From: Lachnospiraceae bacterium
GTDB taxonomy: Bacteria; Bacteroidota; Bacteroidia; Bacteroidales; Muribaculaceae
Assembly: GCA_023663655.1 (NCBI GenBank)
Contig: JAMPGZ010000002.1
Span: 1-64,000 of the forward strand
Length of the DNA: 64,000 nucleotides
Direction of reading: 5' to 3'
In this document: one piece after another, positions 53,450 to 62,674 of the stretch
How positions within the stretch are numbered: position 1 is the stretch's first letter
How the letters are laid out: each line of letters begins with the position of its first letter
The notes under the pieces: generated by a model
Told to the model about the DNA's origin: nothing
The model's database searches: none
Seen by the model: only the letters and a program-made list of their open reading frames with translations
Program-made: the position numbers and the translations under genes

Positions 53450-55474
53450 CTACTTAACAATTAAGGCGTATATTTTTTTAGAATCTATATTTTCAATATC
53501 AGCCTTTAGAGTATTTATTTTTGTCTTTCCTGAATCAAGAAGCACAAGAACACCCTTACCATCGGTATCAACAACTGAAGATACAGCACAAAATGAATCC
53601 TTATCCGGAATATTTACGAATATAAAGTCATATTTATCAGACATTTCATTTAAATGAGATACGAATGCTTGAGTCATAATATTATCATTATCTTTCAAAT
53701 GATCATCCCATAGGACTTTCTTTTCTATATTACCAAAACTTTGGGATATCTTTTCCTTTATATCATTGCTGCTGTAATTTAACACGTAAAATACTTTGCA
53801 CCTGCTGTTAACTATTATCTGACGGAATAAAGAGAGTTCCTTATTGCCTCCATTATACATATTGGAATTATTTTCAATACCAATCGATTTCAAATCCATA
53901 GATTGATATATCTTATTATTAAATAACAGCAAGAATGCAGCTAATAAAGTAGGCAATATTAAAGAAAGAGCCAAGGCGACAAGTAACATTAACAAAGCTT
54001 TATTATTATTTGGCTTCAAGTCGCTATAAGCTTCCTCAAACACAAATCCAAGAGTAGAATTGGAATAGAATTTCAACTCAGCACTCTCCTTTTTCTGTAA
54101 TAGGAACAGGTAAAGTTCCTGATTGAATTTTTGATCTCGTAATAGAGAAGCATATTCGCGTTCAAGTTCAGGCAATTTATTGATTTTATCAGTCGCAACA
54201 TCTGTCAACTGGTTCAATGTTGCCATATTCATTTCAGCCTGATTGAGCATGAGTTCCATATTGCCTTTCACAAAATCACGCAGATAATCAATCTGGCTAT
54301 TGAGCAGCTGCAACGATTTGTTTTCAGGAGTAGCTGACAATTCAAGGCTTTTGCGTTTCATTATAGCCTCGTTATAAGCCTCAACCGCTGAATTTTTAGA
54401 TGCTTCCATCACAGGTAGCAGATCACCCATGCTACTGTTTTTCAATATTTTCAACACATCATTATAGTAGTCAATCTGAGCCTGTAATTTTATCAGTTCC
54501 TCCTTTTTGCCGACAGTTCCTCCGATAAGCATTCCGGCTATCTGCTCGCCACCTACAAAATCTTTCTCTTTAACAAAATTTTCAAGATTGGCTTCAGATT
54601 CATTAAGGCTTTTACCAACTACAATCAACCGTTTTTTAAAATAATCAATTTCCTGACGGGCATTAAAATGACGGCGTTCAACACGAATTTTATTATATTC
54701 ATTCATCACCGTATTGACTACCTGCATTCCTCTTGCTCTATTAGGACAATCGTAGGTCATTGATATAACATCTGTCTTAGCATCACTGATCTCCATATAA
54801 AGCTGTTCTGAAAGTAATTTTGACGCAGCTTCGTCGCCCATAACAGTCACATCTATGTCGGCTTTAATACTATCGACATAACTCGTTGACTTAAGAATCT
54901 GGAGATATCCATAAGGTGTTGAAATAACACATGGCAATTCAGCATTTTTTACCTCTGCAATAGTTTTATTGAAAATGCGTCCTTGAGTTACTTTTGCACT
55001 CACTTTATCATCTTTTATAGACATACGCACCATCATAGCCGATGTCAAAGTATCAAGCATCCCGTATTGCGGCTCCACTAAAACAGGGGTATCGCGATAG
55101 AGCATTTTCTTTTTCAACCCGTCACGTTCAACATATATGCGGTTTAACCTAAGCAATTTAACCACACGAAGGCGCAGTTTATTGGATTGCATGATTTCAA
55201 TCTCATTGTCGACAGAGGATGACCCGAATCCACCAATGGAAAAAGAGCGCATGATTGCTGATACACCACCGGCACCTGCCGACGGAGTGTTTTCAGAAGA
55301 ATCCTCAATCAATACTTTACCAACAGCTGTATATTCTGGCATACTCCTAAGATAATATGCGATTCCTGCTCCCATAAAGACGATGAAAGCAGCCACATAT
55401 ATCCATTTCAGTCTTTTGATTTCACGTATGAATCTCCGGAAATCGAGCTCGTTATTATATTTTTCCATTGTCAA
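53450..55474 (-). CDS. Wzz-type chain-length/export protein with a decayed tyrosine-kinase domain
   Basis: A 674-aa protein with Wzz topology: membrane helix at about 25-43, a long periplasmic coiled-coil region (270-470, including a GNVR-like LPELEREYASLLRDQKFNQELYLFLLQKKESAELK) and a second helix at about 495-515. In Bacteroidota the C terminus is usually an active BY-kinase. Here residues 540-674 keep its outline (LFRQIIVNS; KKVLWDDHLK at Walker A'; YDFIFVNIPD at Walker B) but lack the GxGKT Walker A, have Asn for Asp in Walker B, and end without a Tyr cluster. The start overlaps the Wzy gene by 20 bp. Confidence 0.88.
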   Translation of the reverse strand: MTMEKYNNELDFRRFIREIKRLKWIYVAAFIVFMGAGIAYYLRSMPEYTAVGKVLIEDSSENTPSAGAGGVSAIMRSFSIGGFGSSSVDNEIEIMQSNKLRLRVVKLLRLNRIYVERDGLKKKMLYRDTPVLVEPQYGMLDTLTSAMMVRMSIKDDKVSAKVTQGRIFNKTIAEVKNAELPCVISTPYGYLQILKSTSYVDSIKADIDVTVMGDEAASKLLSEQLYMEISDAKTDVISMTYDCPNRARGMQVVNTVMNEYNKIRVERRHFNARQEIDYFKKRLIVVGKSLNESEANLENFVKEKDFVGGEQIAGMLIGGTVGKKEELIKLQAQIDYYNDVLKILKNSSMGDLLPVMEASKNSAVEAYNEAIMKRKSLELSATPENKSLQLLNSQIDYLRDFVKGNMELMLNQAEMNMATLNQLTDVATDKINKLPELEREYASLLRDQKFNQELYLFLLQKKESAELKFYSNSTLGFVFEEAYSDLKPNNNKALLMLLVALALSLILPTLLAAFLLLFNNKIYQSMDLKSIGIENNSNMYNGGNKELSLFRQIIVNSRCKVFYVLNYSSNDIKEKISQSFGNIEKKVLWDDHLKDNDNIMTQAFVSHLNEMSDKYDFIFVNIPDKDSFCAVSSVVDTDGKGVLVLLDSGKTKINTLKADIENIDSKKIYALIVK

Positions 55475-56720
55475 TTAATTTTTCTTCGTCAATTTGTTCC
55501 CTTATTTCTTTTCCCTTTGCACAAATCATTCCTAAAAGCATCATTGCCATCATGCCGCAATTTTGAGTAATTACAGTTGAAGCTATGCTTTCAATCAGCA
55601 GAAAACATATTAATAATACTCCTGTACAGAATGTATATTTATATAACGTATTGTCAGAACGTAACAGAATTTTAATATATCTATAAATATAGATCCAATA
55701 ATATATGAACAGCATAACACCTACAATTCCAAATTGAGCAAGTGATGGATAAAAAGCGTCGCATATAAAATTTGGCATTGTCGGAGACAAACCCCATATT
55801 TTATCCAAATGATATTCATAGTATAAATTTGAATAATTTTCAGCAGACGGAAAGGAGGCAAAAGAAGCAAGTCCGGTACCAAGAGGAAAATAATCACACA
55901 AGATAAATCCTGATGTAACATATAACACCGGACGCGCAAACGATTCTATCGCATTAGGATCAAATATATCAGAAGCTCCTTCTATAAAATAAAATTCAAA
56001 TTTACTCCAGCCCACTCCTATGAATATAGCAATCACAGATATAATCAAAGCTGCATGCTTAATATTGAAATTTTTTAATATGCCCGGACGATAAATAAAT
56101 ATAAAGAATATAGCCAAAACAAACTCCCCATAATACTTAGATCGAGTACACATGAGTCCGGATATTAAGAATAATATGATAGACACAAGATCCCGTTTGT
56201 TAATATATCCGCTTCTATCTATTGAACAATACAAATACACCATTGTCGATACAAAAATAGTTGTACCTGCATTCATTACATGATGCAAAACAGGTGTCAA
56301 TATAACATATCCTATTACATAACGTGATAACAGAATTAACGCTGCTACAACTACATTAAATACTGCTACAATTTTTAAAATAGCTTTATCTTTATCTGTT
56401 AATGATGGGGTAATTGCAAAAATGACAATGAATGGAAGAAATGGCTTTAATTCAATAATAAGATCTTTCAAGATATATTTCGGAGTATTGAAGTTAAAGC
56501 AAACAATAGAATATATAGCGTATGCCGAAAAAATTGCTATTAATAACCACAAAAGATTGTATCTCTTCCAATTTCGATTTAAGAAGCAGTCAATCAGTGC
56601 TATTCCTAAAAATAACACTGATATAAGTTCATCGGCATATTTAAGAATCTGATTGCTTGGAATAAGCAATATAAAACTTATTATAAATATCCAACAACAT
56701 AATCTGTCGAGTCTTATCAT
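55455..56720 (-). CDS. O-antigen polymerase/ligase-like membrane protein (Wzy)
   Basis: A 421-aa protein with about 11-12 hydrophobic helices and a large loop (about 255-310) containing FPLGTGLASFASFPSAENYSNLYYEYH, typical of Wzy/WaaL proteins. It would join repeat units in the periplasm. It lies 9 bp after the Wza gene and overlaps Wzz. Sequence identity among such proteins is low, so the assignment rests on topology and neighbours. Confidence 0.85.
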   Translation of the reverse strand: MIRLDRLCCWIFIISFILLIPSNQILKYADELISVLFLGIALIDCFLNRNWKRYNLLWLLIAIFSAYAIYSIVCFNFNTPKYILKDLIIELKPFLPFIVIFAITPSLTDKDKAILKIVAVFNVVVAALILLSRYVIGYVILTPVLHHVMNAGTTIFVSTMVYLYCSIDRSGYINKRDLVSIILFLISGLMCTRSKYYGEFVLAIFFIFIYRPGILKNFNIKHAALIISVIAIFIGVGWSKFEFYFIEGASDIFDPNAIESFARPVLYVTSGFILCDYFPLGTGLASFASFPSAENYSNLYYEYHLDKIWGLSPTMPNFICDAFYPSLAQFGIVGVMLFIYYWIYIYRYIKILLRSDNTLYKYTFCTGVLLICFLLIESIASTVITQNCGMMAMMLLGMICAKGKEIREQIDEEKLIDNGKI

Positions 56721-56729
56721 AACCCTCTC

Positions 56730-57557
56730 TTACTTTATTGATAAAGCAATGATTAATGATGACACAACTGAAACAGCACTTACAATGGTTGATATCACAG
56801 AAAGTTTGAAACCGTTATTTTGATTATATTTTGAATTATCTTGTTTAACATTATTAGGTTCTACATAAACCACGTCATTCTGCTTTAAATAAAAGAATGG
56901 AGACCCGGTGATAGAGCTGTCATGCAAGTTCAATCGTTGATATACAGTTTCTCCATCAGGCATCTGACGAATCACCATAATACCATCACGTTTGCCATAT
57001 TCAGTCAAGTCGCCACACGATGCAAGAGCGTCAAATACCGAAAATTTCTCGCTTTGTACTTTAATCATCTGCGGTTCTTTAACCTCTCCTAGTACATTTA
57101 TTTTAAAATTCTGAAGTATGACACTTACCTGGGGATCTTTAACCGTTTTGCCTATCTGTTCTACCAAATAATTCTTCAATTGCATTGTTGTCATCCCTTG
57201 CACTTTTATTTCTCCAATACCAGGAAAATCAATGGAACCATTCTTATTAACTATATAATTTAATGCTCGCACTGTTGATGTCATTTCAGTATTATCCGAC
57301 TGCTTTGCTACAGGAGCTACACTATTAAACTGAGCACTTGCTTCCGGAACTATAGACGAAACCCATATAGTCAATTCATCCTCTGGCTCTATCTTTATCT
57401 GATAGTCAGATGAAGGTAATTTTCCAGATTCAGTTACTTGAAGGTCTTTAAAATAAGCTAAATCTTTTTTTGTGCTACATGAAATACACATGATAGCGGA
57501 TAAAATAAATATGTAAATCTTAGTATTAAGCATAGTTAACATTGTATAATATTTCAC
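56730..57557 (-). CDS. Polysaccharide export lipoprotein (Wza/BexD family)
   Basis: A 275-aa lipoprotein (lipobox MCISC) with the Poly_export domain (YQIKIEPEDELTIWVSS, VNKNGSIDFPGIGEIKVQGMTTMQLKNYL) and an SLBB domain (INVLGEVKEPQMIKVQSEKFSVFDALASCGDL), plus a C-terminal helix (about 253-273). It forms the outer-membrane export channel. Start may be ATG 57557, 57542 or 57533; the last gives the most compact signal peptide. No clear TAnnTTTG was seen in the 90-bp gap upstream. Confidence 0.92.
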   Translation of the reverse strand: MKYYTMLTMLNTKIYIFILSAIMCISCSTKKDLAYFKDLQVTESGKLPSSDYQIKIEPEDELTIWVSSIVPEASAQFNSVAPVAKQSDNTEMTSTVRALNYIVNKNGSIDFPGIGEIKVQGMTTMQLKNYLVEQIGKTVKDPQVSVILQNFKINVLGEVKEPQMIKVQSEKFSVFDALASCGDLTEYGKRDGIMVIRQMPDGETVYQRLNLHDSSITGSPFFYLKQNDVVYVEPNNVKQDNSKYNQNNGFKLSVISTIVSAVSVVSSLIIALSIK

Positions 57558-57647
57558 TGATATAAACGGAATAAATTGGTAATTATTGCAATTACAAACA
57601 ATAATAAGATTACACTGAAATAGTAATAATGAAATAGTTGGAATTAT

Positions 57648-58499
57648 CTATATACCTTTTAATGATTCCCCATAAGTAATAGAATGTGATTGACAGTCAG
57701 GAAAAATTTGAATATGACGCATATCAGTCACTTTATCAAGATCAGGAAGAGTTGCATAATCACCAAATAGATTAGTAAGGTATGCTTCAACATTTTTCGG
57801 TGCCATAAACTCATATCCCTCAAATTTTATGCTTGACAATGGGAAGATATATTCTTTGTATTCACCCCATTTAAATCCTTCAAATCCATAGCACATGGCA
57901 TATTCATCAGCTTTTAACAATCTACCAGTAAGTTTACGGCAGACATTGCGTACAAGAAAAGCCAATTGCATAGTTATCCATACCATAGGAACTCGCAATG
58001 CACTCGACACATTCAAGCGCGCTATTCTATTAGGTAAACGGAATAAATTAAAACTGAATTTAGCAGCTTTATGATTGATTGGTTCCATGGGAAATATATC
58101 TATAAATACACCTCTGTATTTAAACTCACGATCCATTCCATCTACCTGATTTATTATCACCTCTTTATCTCTAAATTTAGCAAAAGGAATATGATACATT
58201 CTGTCATTTTTATGAGTCTGTATCACAAACCGCTTACTGCCATGATAATTTTCAATCAGTCTGTTATAATCCTCAATTGGCATCTTAACATCCACATCAT
58301 CATCCCACGGAATAAATCCTCCGTGTCTTACAGCTCCCAACAAAGTTCCCCATGAAATCCAATATCTTACATTAAGTTTTTTACAAATAGCATCAAATTC
58401 TTTGAGCATATCAACAAGATGCAACTGATATTGTCTCAAATTTGATCCATCAGGATTAAATCTTTCACGAAGTTTATTTTGAGTTATTGGATCTATCAT
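57648..58499 (-). CDS. LicD-family phosphotransferase, copy 2
   Basis: A 283-aa paralogue of the protein at 51515-52333. They share the N-terminal LRxRFNPxGSxLRxxQL, the core WGTLLGAVRHGGFIPWD with DDDVDVKM, and the C-terminal FEGYEFMAPKNVEAYLTNLFGDY. The middle part differs, which suggests another acceptor. It sits between the GT2 gene (24 bp) and wza (90 bp). Confidence 0.92.
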   Translation of the reverse strand: MIDPITQNKLRERFNPDGSNLRQYQLHLVDMLKEFDAICKKLNVRYWISWGTLLGAVRHGGFIPWDDDVDVKMPIEDYNRLIENYHGSKRFVIQTHKNDRMYHIPFAKFRDKEVIINQVDGMDREFKYRGVFIDIFPMEPINHKAAKFSFNLFRLPNRIARLNVSSALRVPMVWITMQLAFLVRNVCRKLTGRLLKADEYAMCYGFEGFKWGEYKEYIFPLSSIKFEGYEFMAPKNVEAYLTNLFGDYATLPDLDKVTDMRHIQIFPDCQSHSITYGESLKGI

Positions 58500-58523
58500 A
58501 ATTTAAGGTTATTGATTAAAAAT

Positions 58524-59711
58524 TTATTGTTGGTTGCCGATTGCCTGCCAGGTGAAATGGGCTGTGTGGATGCGGCGTGAACGCAGATGGTAAATAAAAT
58601 TATAGAATGGACGCCAAAGCATACACCCGGGCACGCTAAGCATGAATCGGCGTGTGGATAGCAATCTCGACGCTCTACGCCAAACCAATATCTGAGGCAG
58701 CCACAACAGCAACGCTGTTCCCCCAAGCACAGCCATCACAATCCAGTTATTGAATGCTATAACAGCAGCGGCTATCGTAGACAGGAGCCACATCCACATC
58801 AGTACACTTACTGTATCATATAACCAGTTTTGCGAACAATTACAGTAACGCGAAGTATAGTCATACCTATATTTCTTCGCTTTATAAACCTCTACCGGAT
58901 GCGGAGTCGAGGTCATCACCTGAGCATCGCGGGCTATCATTACTGCTGTATTGGATGGTGTGGCAACATCGCTCACAAATATATCATCATCACCATAATG
59001 AAGGTTCAACGAATTGCTGAACCCCTTCATTTCAAAAAATTTGTCACGGCGGTAGGCAAGATTATCGCCATCGCCGCGATAAGTGTGAGCCGTAAGAGCC
59101 GAAGCCAGATAATGCACCGAAGTGATCAGCATATCATGAGCCCTGCGGCGGCTTCCTCTCTCCCTGTCGTCTGCCGTATCAGGATACGCATAGCCTATAA
59201 CCATTTCTATCTCAGGGTCATTGAACTGCATCGCCATGAGTTTCAGCCAATCAGGCGAATTTATACGCGACGAAGAGGTCACATTGACCACCACATCATA
59301 TCGTGCCGCTTTCATGCCAAGAGTAAGCGCAAGTTTTTTACGCGACACGTTTCTCATCACTTTAGGGGTGAACGTGTGACGCAGATTGCTCCATTGCGAT
59401 GCCAGCGACATCAACAGCATGTCAGTCTCATAATCCTTGCCGTCATTCACCACTATCACTTCCCACGGAGCCGGATAGGACTGTCCTCTCAACTGCCGCA
59501 GCAATGTGGCAAGCCCGGCGGCATCACCATTACTGTAAACAATGACCGATACTGACGGAAATTTATCCGGAAATGAAGATGATGATTGAGCATTGACCGT
59601 TTTACACACTTTTGCCACTCTTAGAGTATAAAATACAGTGACAGTGATAGCCATCACTGCCGCAATACCGGTAAAACACCATGCTGTCGCTATATCCACG
59701 CCGGAAAACAC
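58524..59711 (-). CDS. Membrane-anchored GT2-family glycosyltransferase
   Basis: A 395-aa protein: N-terminal helix (about 10-30), a GT-A domain with VSVIVYSNGDAAGLATLLRQLRGQSYP, VIVVNDGKDYETD, a divalent-metal-type loop NVTSSSR (degenerate DxD) and GDDDIFV, and three C-terminal hydrophobic helices (about 298-345). First gene of the polysaccharide operon and divergent from nadB. Its GC is higher than the rest of the operon, so it may be an older neighbour. Confidence 0.85.
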   Translation of the reverse strand: MFSGVDIATAWCFTGIAAVMAITVTVFYTLRVAKVCKTVNAQSSSSFPDKFPSVSVIVYSNGDAAGLATLLRQLRGQSYPAPWEVIVVNDGKDYETDMLLMSLASQWSNLRHTFTPKVMRNVSRKKLALTLGMKAARYDVVVNVTSSSRINSPDWLKLMAMQFNDPEIEMVIGYAYPDTADDRERGSRRRAHDMLITSVHYLASALTAHTYRGDGDNLAYRRDKFFEMKGFSNSLNLHYGDDDIFVSDVATPSNTAVMIARDAQVMTSTPHPVEVYKAKKYRYDYTSRYCNCSQNWLYDTVSVLMWMWLLSTIAAAVIAFNNWIVMAVLGGTALLLWLPQILVWRRASRLLSTRRFMLSVPGCMLWRPFYNFIYHLRSRRIHTAHFTWQAIGNQQ

Positions 59712-59737
59712 CTGCTACAATTTTTTTGTTCAAGATG

Positions 59738-59745
59738 CAAAGTTA
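59738..59745 (-). promoter_or_regulatory. -7 element (TAACTTTG) of the polysaccharide operon
   Basis: A perfect TAnnTTTG, 26 nt before the GT2 ATG (59711). It faces away from the nadB promoter, which has the identical TAACTTTG. No -33 TTG at the right distance was seen. Confidence 0.55.
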
Positions 59746-59756
59746 GCAAGAATTTT

Positions 59757-59787
59757 TTGTTTACTTATAAGGTTTACATTAACTTTG
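59757..59787 (+). promoter_or_regulatory. nadB promoter
   Basis: TTG (59757-59759), a 20-bp spacer and TAACTTTG (59780-59787) fit the consensus. The ATG at 59809 follows 21 nt later. Confidence 0.8.
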
Positions 59788-59808
59788 CGTGACAATAATT
59801 CAAGTGCT

Positions 59809-61380
59809 ATGACTTACGAATATGACTATCTGGTAATAGGCTCCGGAATTGCAGGAATGAGTTTTGCTCTCAAAGTGGCAGGAACCGGAAAAGTGGCATT
59901 AATCTGTAAAACTACTCTCGAAGAAGCCAACACTTATTTAGCACAGGGTGGAGTGGCTTCGGTCACTAATCTGAAAGTTGACAATTTCGACAAGCACATA
60001 GAGGACACCATGATTGCCGGTGACTGGTTAAGTGACCGGGATGCGGTTGAAAAAGTAGTGAAAGGCGCGCCACAGCAAATTAACGAGCTTATAAACTGGG
60101 GTGTGGATTTTGATAAAAATGATGACGGCAATTTTGACCTGCACCGCGAAGGTGGACATTCCGAATTCAGAATCCTGCATCACAAAGACAATACAGGTGC
60201 CGAAATCCAGGACAGCCTGATCAAAGCTGTAAAAAACAATCCCAATATAGACATATTCGAAAATCACTTCGCCATTGAGATAATAACTCAGCATCACTTA
60301 GGAAAAATCGTCACACGACGCACCCCCGACATCACTTGCTACGGAGCATACGTTCTTGACAACAATACCGGAAATGTCGACAAATTCCTTGCTAAAATAA
60401 CACTCATGGCTACCGGAGGAGTAGGTGCGGTATATACGACTACCACCAATCCATTGGTAGCCACAGGCGATGGAATAGCCATGGTTTATCGCGCCAAAGG
60501 CACTGTAAAGGACATGGAATTCATCCAATTCCATCCCACTGCGCTCTATCATCCCGGCGACCGCCCTTCATTTCTCATCACTGAGGCGATGCGCGGATAC
60601 GGAGCGGTGCTACGCAACCTCAACGGCGAGGAGTTCATGCACAAATATGATCCGAGACTTTCACTTGCCCCCCGTGATATAGTGGCACGTGCCATCGACT
60701 CGGAAATGAAGCTCACAGGCGATGATCATGTTTATCTCGACGTGACTCACAAGGATGCGGAAGAAACACGCCATCACTTCCCGAATATCTACAAAAAGTG
60801 CCTTTCATTAGGCATCGATATAACCAAGGATTACATTCCTGTAGCTCCGGCAGCCCATTATCTGTGCGGCGGAATAAAAGTCGATATGAACGCCGAATCA
60901 TCGATTAAACGTCTGTATGCCGTAGGAGAATGCTCATGCACCGGTCTTCACGGAGGAAACCGTCTCGCATCCAATTCTCTCATTGAAGCTGTAGTATATG
61001 CCGATGCTGCCGCCAAACACGCAGTTGAGGCAAAAGAGCACTACACATTCCGCACCGATGTTCCCGACTGGAATGACGAAGGCACACGCCATCCCGAGGA
61101 AATGGTGCTGATAACACAGAGCATAAAAGAGGTGGGACAGATAATGTCATCCTACGTCGGAATTGTGAGAAGTGACCTGCGTCTAAAACGCGCATGGAAC
61201 CGTCTCGACATCCTTTATGAGGAGACTGAACGTCTATTCAAACGCTCTAAAGCAAGCCGTGAAATATGTGAGCTGCGTAACATTATCAACGTAGGCTACC
61301 TCATAATGCGTCAAGCCATGGAGCGTAAAGAATCGCGCGGATTGCACTACACTGTGGACTATCCTCACACCGACCATTAA
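59809..61380 (+). CDS. nadB: L-aspartate oxidase
   Basis: First step of NAD synthesis: oxidises aspartate to iminoaspartate with FAD. The 523-aa protein begins YDYLVIGSGIAGMSFALKVA (FAD motif) and has TYLAQGGVASV, HREGGHSEFRILHHKDNTG, MATGGVGAVYTTTTNP, MEFIQFHPTALY, TEAMRGYGAVLRN, and YAVGECSCTGLHGGNRLASNSLIEAV. The upstream open frame precedes the promoter and is excluded. nadA and nadC are not adjacent. Confidence 0.95.
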   Translation: MTYEYDYLVIGSGIAGMSFALKVAGTGKVALICKTTLEEANTYLAQGGVASVTNLKVDNFDKHIEDTMIAGDWLSDRDAVEKVVKGAPQQINELINWGVDFDKNDDGNFDLHREGGHSEFRILHHKDNTGAEIQDSLIKAVKNNPNIDIFENHFAIEIITQHHLGKIVTRRTPDITCYGAYVLDNNTGNVDKFLAKITLMATGGVGAVYTTTTNPLVATGDGIAMVYRAKGTVKDMEFIQFHPTALYHPGDRPSFLITEAMRGYGAVLRNLNGEEFMHKYDPRLSLAPRDIVARAIDSEMKLTGDDHVYLDVTHKDAEETRHHFPNIYKKCLSLGIDITKDYIPVAPAAHYLCGGIKVDMNAESSIKRLYAVGECSCTGLHGGNRLASNSLIEAVVYADAAAKHAVEAKEHYTFRTDVPDWNDEGTRHPEEMVLITQSIKEVGQIMSSYVGIVRSDLRLKRAWNRLDILYEETERLFKRSKASREICELRNIINVGYLIMRQAMERKESRGLHYTVDYPHTDH

Positions 61381-61424
61381 CTTTTATTTCACAATATTTC
61401 AGCTATATTCATTGTTATAGTGAC

Positions 61425-62057
61425 ATGAGAGTACTCTATGCCATCATTATAATCATGTCATTCCATGTCACCGCGCTCACGCAAACAATGGATAACAACG
61501 GTGTGCCCGTACCTCCCAACCCAAGACAGAAGCCTATCGAAGGAAGATACCATTTCATTACTGAAGCCGGCGACACCGCACTTATGGTGGTGCTTAACAA
61601 TATCACAGTATTCCCTACTCTTAAATTTAAAAATAAAAAACAGGAGGAATTCTACTGGCGCACGGTGAGAGATGTGAAACGCACTCTACCCTATGCCAAA
61701 CTCATTGCCGAAACCCTTCTTGAAACCTATGAGTACATCGAGACTTTCCCCACTCAAAAAGAACGTGAGGAATATCTGTCACAGATGGAAAAAGAAATTT
61801 TCGCGCAATACAAGCCTGAATTGAAAAAATTCACCAAGTCACAGGGTAAAATGCTTGTGAAGCTCATCAACCGCGAGACAAATCAGAGCAGCTACTCAAT
61901 ACTAAAAGCATTTCTCGGCACATTCCGAGCCGGTTTCTGGCAGACATTCGGACACTTTTTCGGCGTAAACCTGAAATCATCCTACCGCCCTGACAAAAAC
62001 AAAGAGGATGCCATCATAGAGCGTGTGTGCATCCTTGTTGAGGAAGGTGCCCTATGA
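61425..62057 (+). CDS. DUF4294 family protein
   Basis: A 210-aa secreted protein with an N-terminal signal (about 1-20). The DUF4294 body is seen as EFYWRTVRDVKRTLPYAKLIAETLLETYEYIETFPTQKERE and KFTKSQGKMLVKLINRETNQSSYSILKAFLGTFRAGFWQTFGHFFG. A conserved Bacteroidota family of unknown function. It lies 44 bp after nadB on the same strand. Confidence 0.88.
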   Translation: MRVLYAIIIIMSFHVTALTQTMDNNGVPVPPNPRQKPIEGRYHFITEAGDTALMVVLNNITVFPTLKFKNKKQEEFYWRTVRDVKRTLPYAKLIAETLLETYEYIETFPTQKEREEYLSQMEKEIFAQYKPELKKFTKSQGKMLVKLINRETNQSSYSILKAFLGTFRAGFWQTFGHFFGVNLKSSYRPDKNKEDAIIERVCILVEEGAL

Positions 62058-62077
62058 TGTGGCAACAGTTCAATATA

Positions 62078-62599
62078 TCAATACATCTGCAAGGCTCTGA
62101 GTTTATCTATCATCTCGCCGCGTGACATTCTGCGGCAATCCTTAAGAGCGGTGGCGAAATCATGAGCCACACGCTGCACACCTGCATGATTAAATACTCT
62201 GTAGAGATAGTTGTAATGACGGTTAAACATATTCTCTATTTCATCATTTTCAAGTTGGCAAGTATCTCTACCCTCCTCCTCTACAAGTTCAAGAAGCTGT
62301 TTACGCGTGTCATTATCAAGACCGGAATTATTCAGCACATAGCTTCTGCACAACACATTGCCAAGCAGCATCCCCATCGACACCTCAAAATGCTTCAAAA
62401 TATGATTCCACGAGACTTTAGCCGATAATCTTGGATTTCCATTGAAATAATATCCGGGAGAAAATTCAATGGATTCACCCGATTCTGAATCGAGGGAAAT
62501 GGATGAGACAATCTCATCGGCATCAAAAATAGTCACACCGATCGCCATGCCTGTGATGCCGTAACATTTATCATTCTCGTCTATATATTGAAGCTTCAT
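62078..62599 (-). CDS. Conserved hypothetical protein
   Basis: A 173-aa soluble protein without signal peptide. The N-terminal half is strand-rich (CYGITGMAIGVTIFDADEIVSSISLD) and the C-terminal half helical with many charged residues. It looks like a real gene (good codon use, start ATG, no overlap), and similar proteins of unknown role occur in Bacteroidales. It lies 20 bp from the convergent DUF4294 stop. Confidence 0.72.
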   Translation of the reverse strand: MKLQYIDENDKCYGITGMAIGVTIFDADEIVSSISLDSESGESIEFSPGYYFNGNPRLSAKVSWNHILKHFEVSMGMLLGNVLCRSYVLNNSGLDNDTRKQLLELVEEEGRDTCQLENDEIENMFNRHYNYLYRVFNHAGVQRVAHDFATALKDCRRMSRGEMIDKLRALQMY

Positions 62600-62674
62600 A
62601 TTCTATGATGTTAAATACTATTTTTATAACGACAAATATAACTGTTTGGATTGGAATTTTTCCAATTTTTATTT

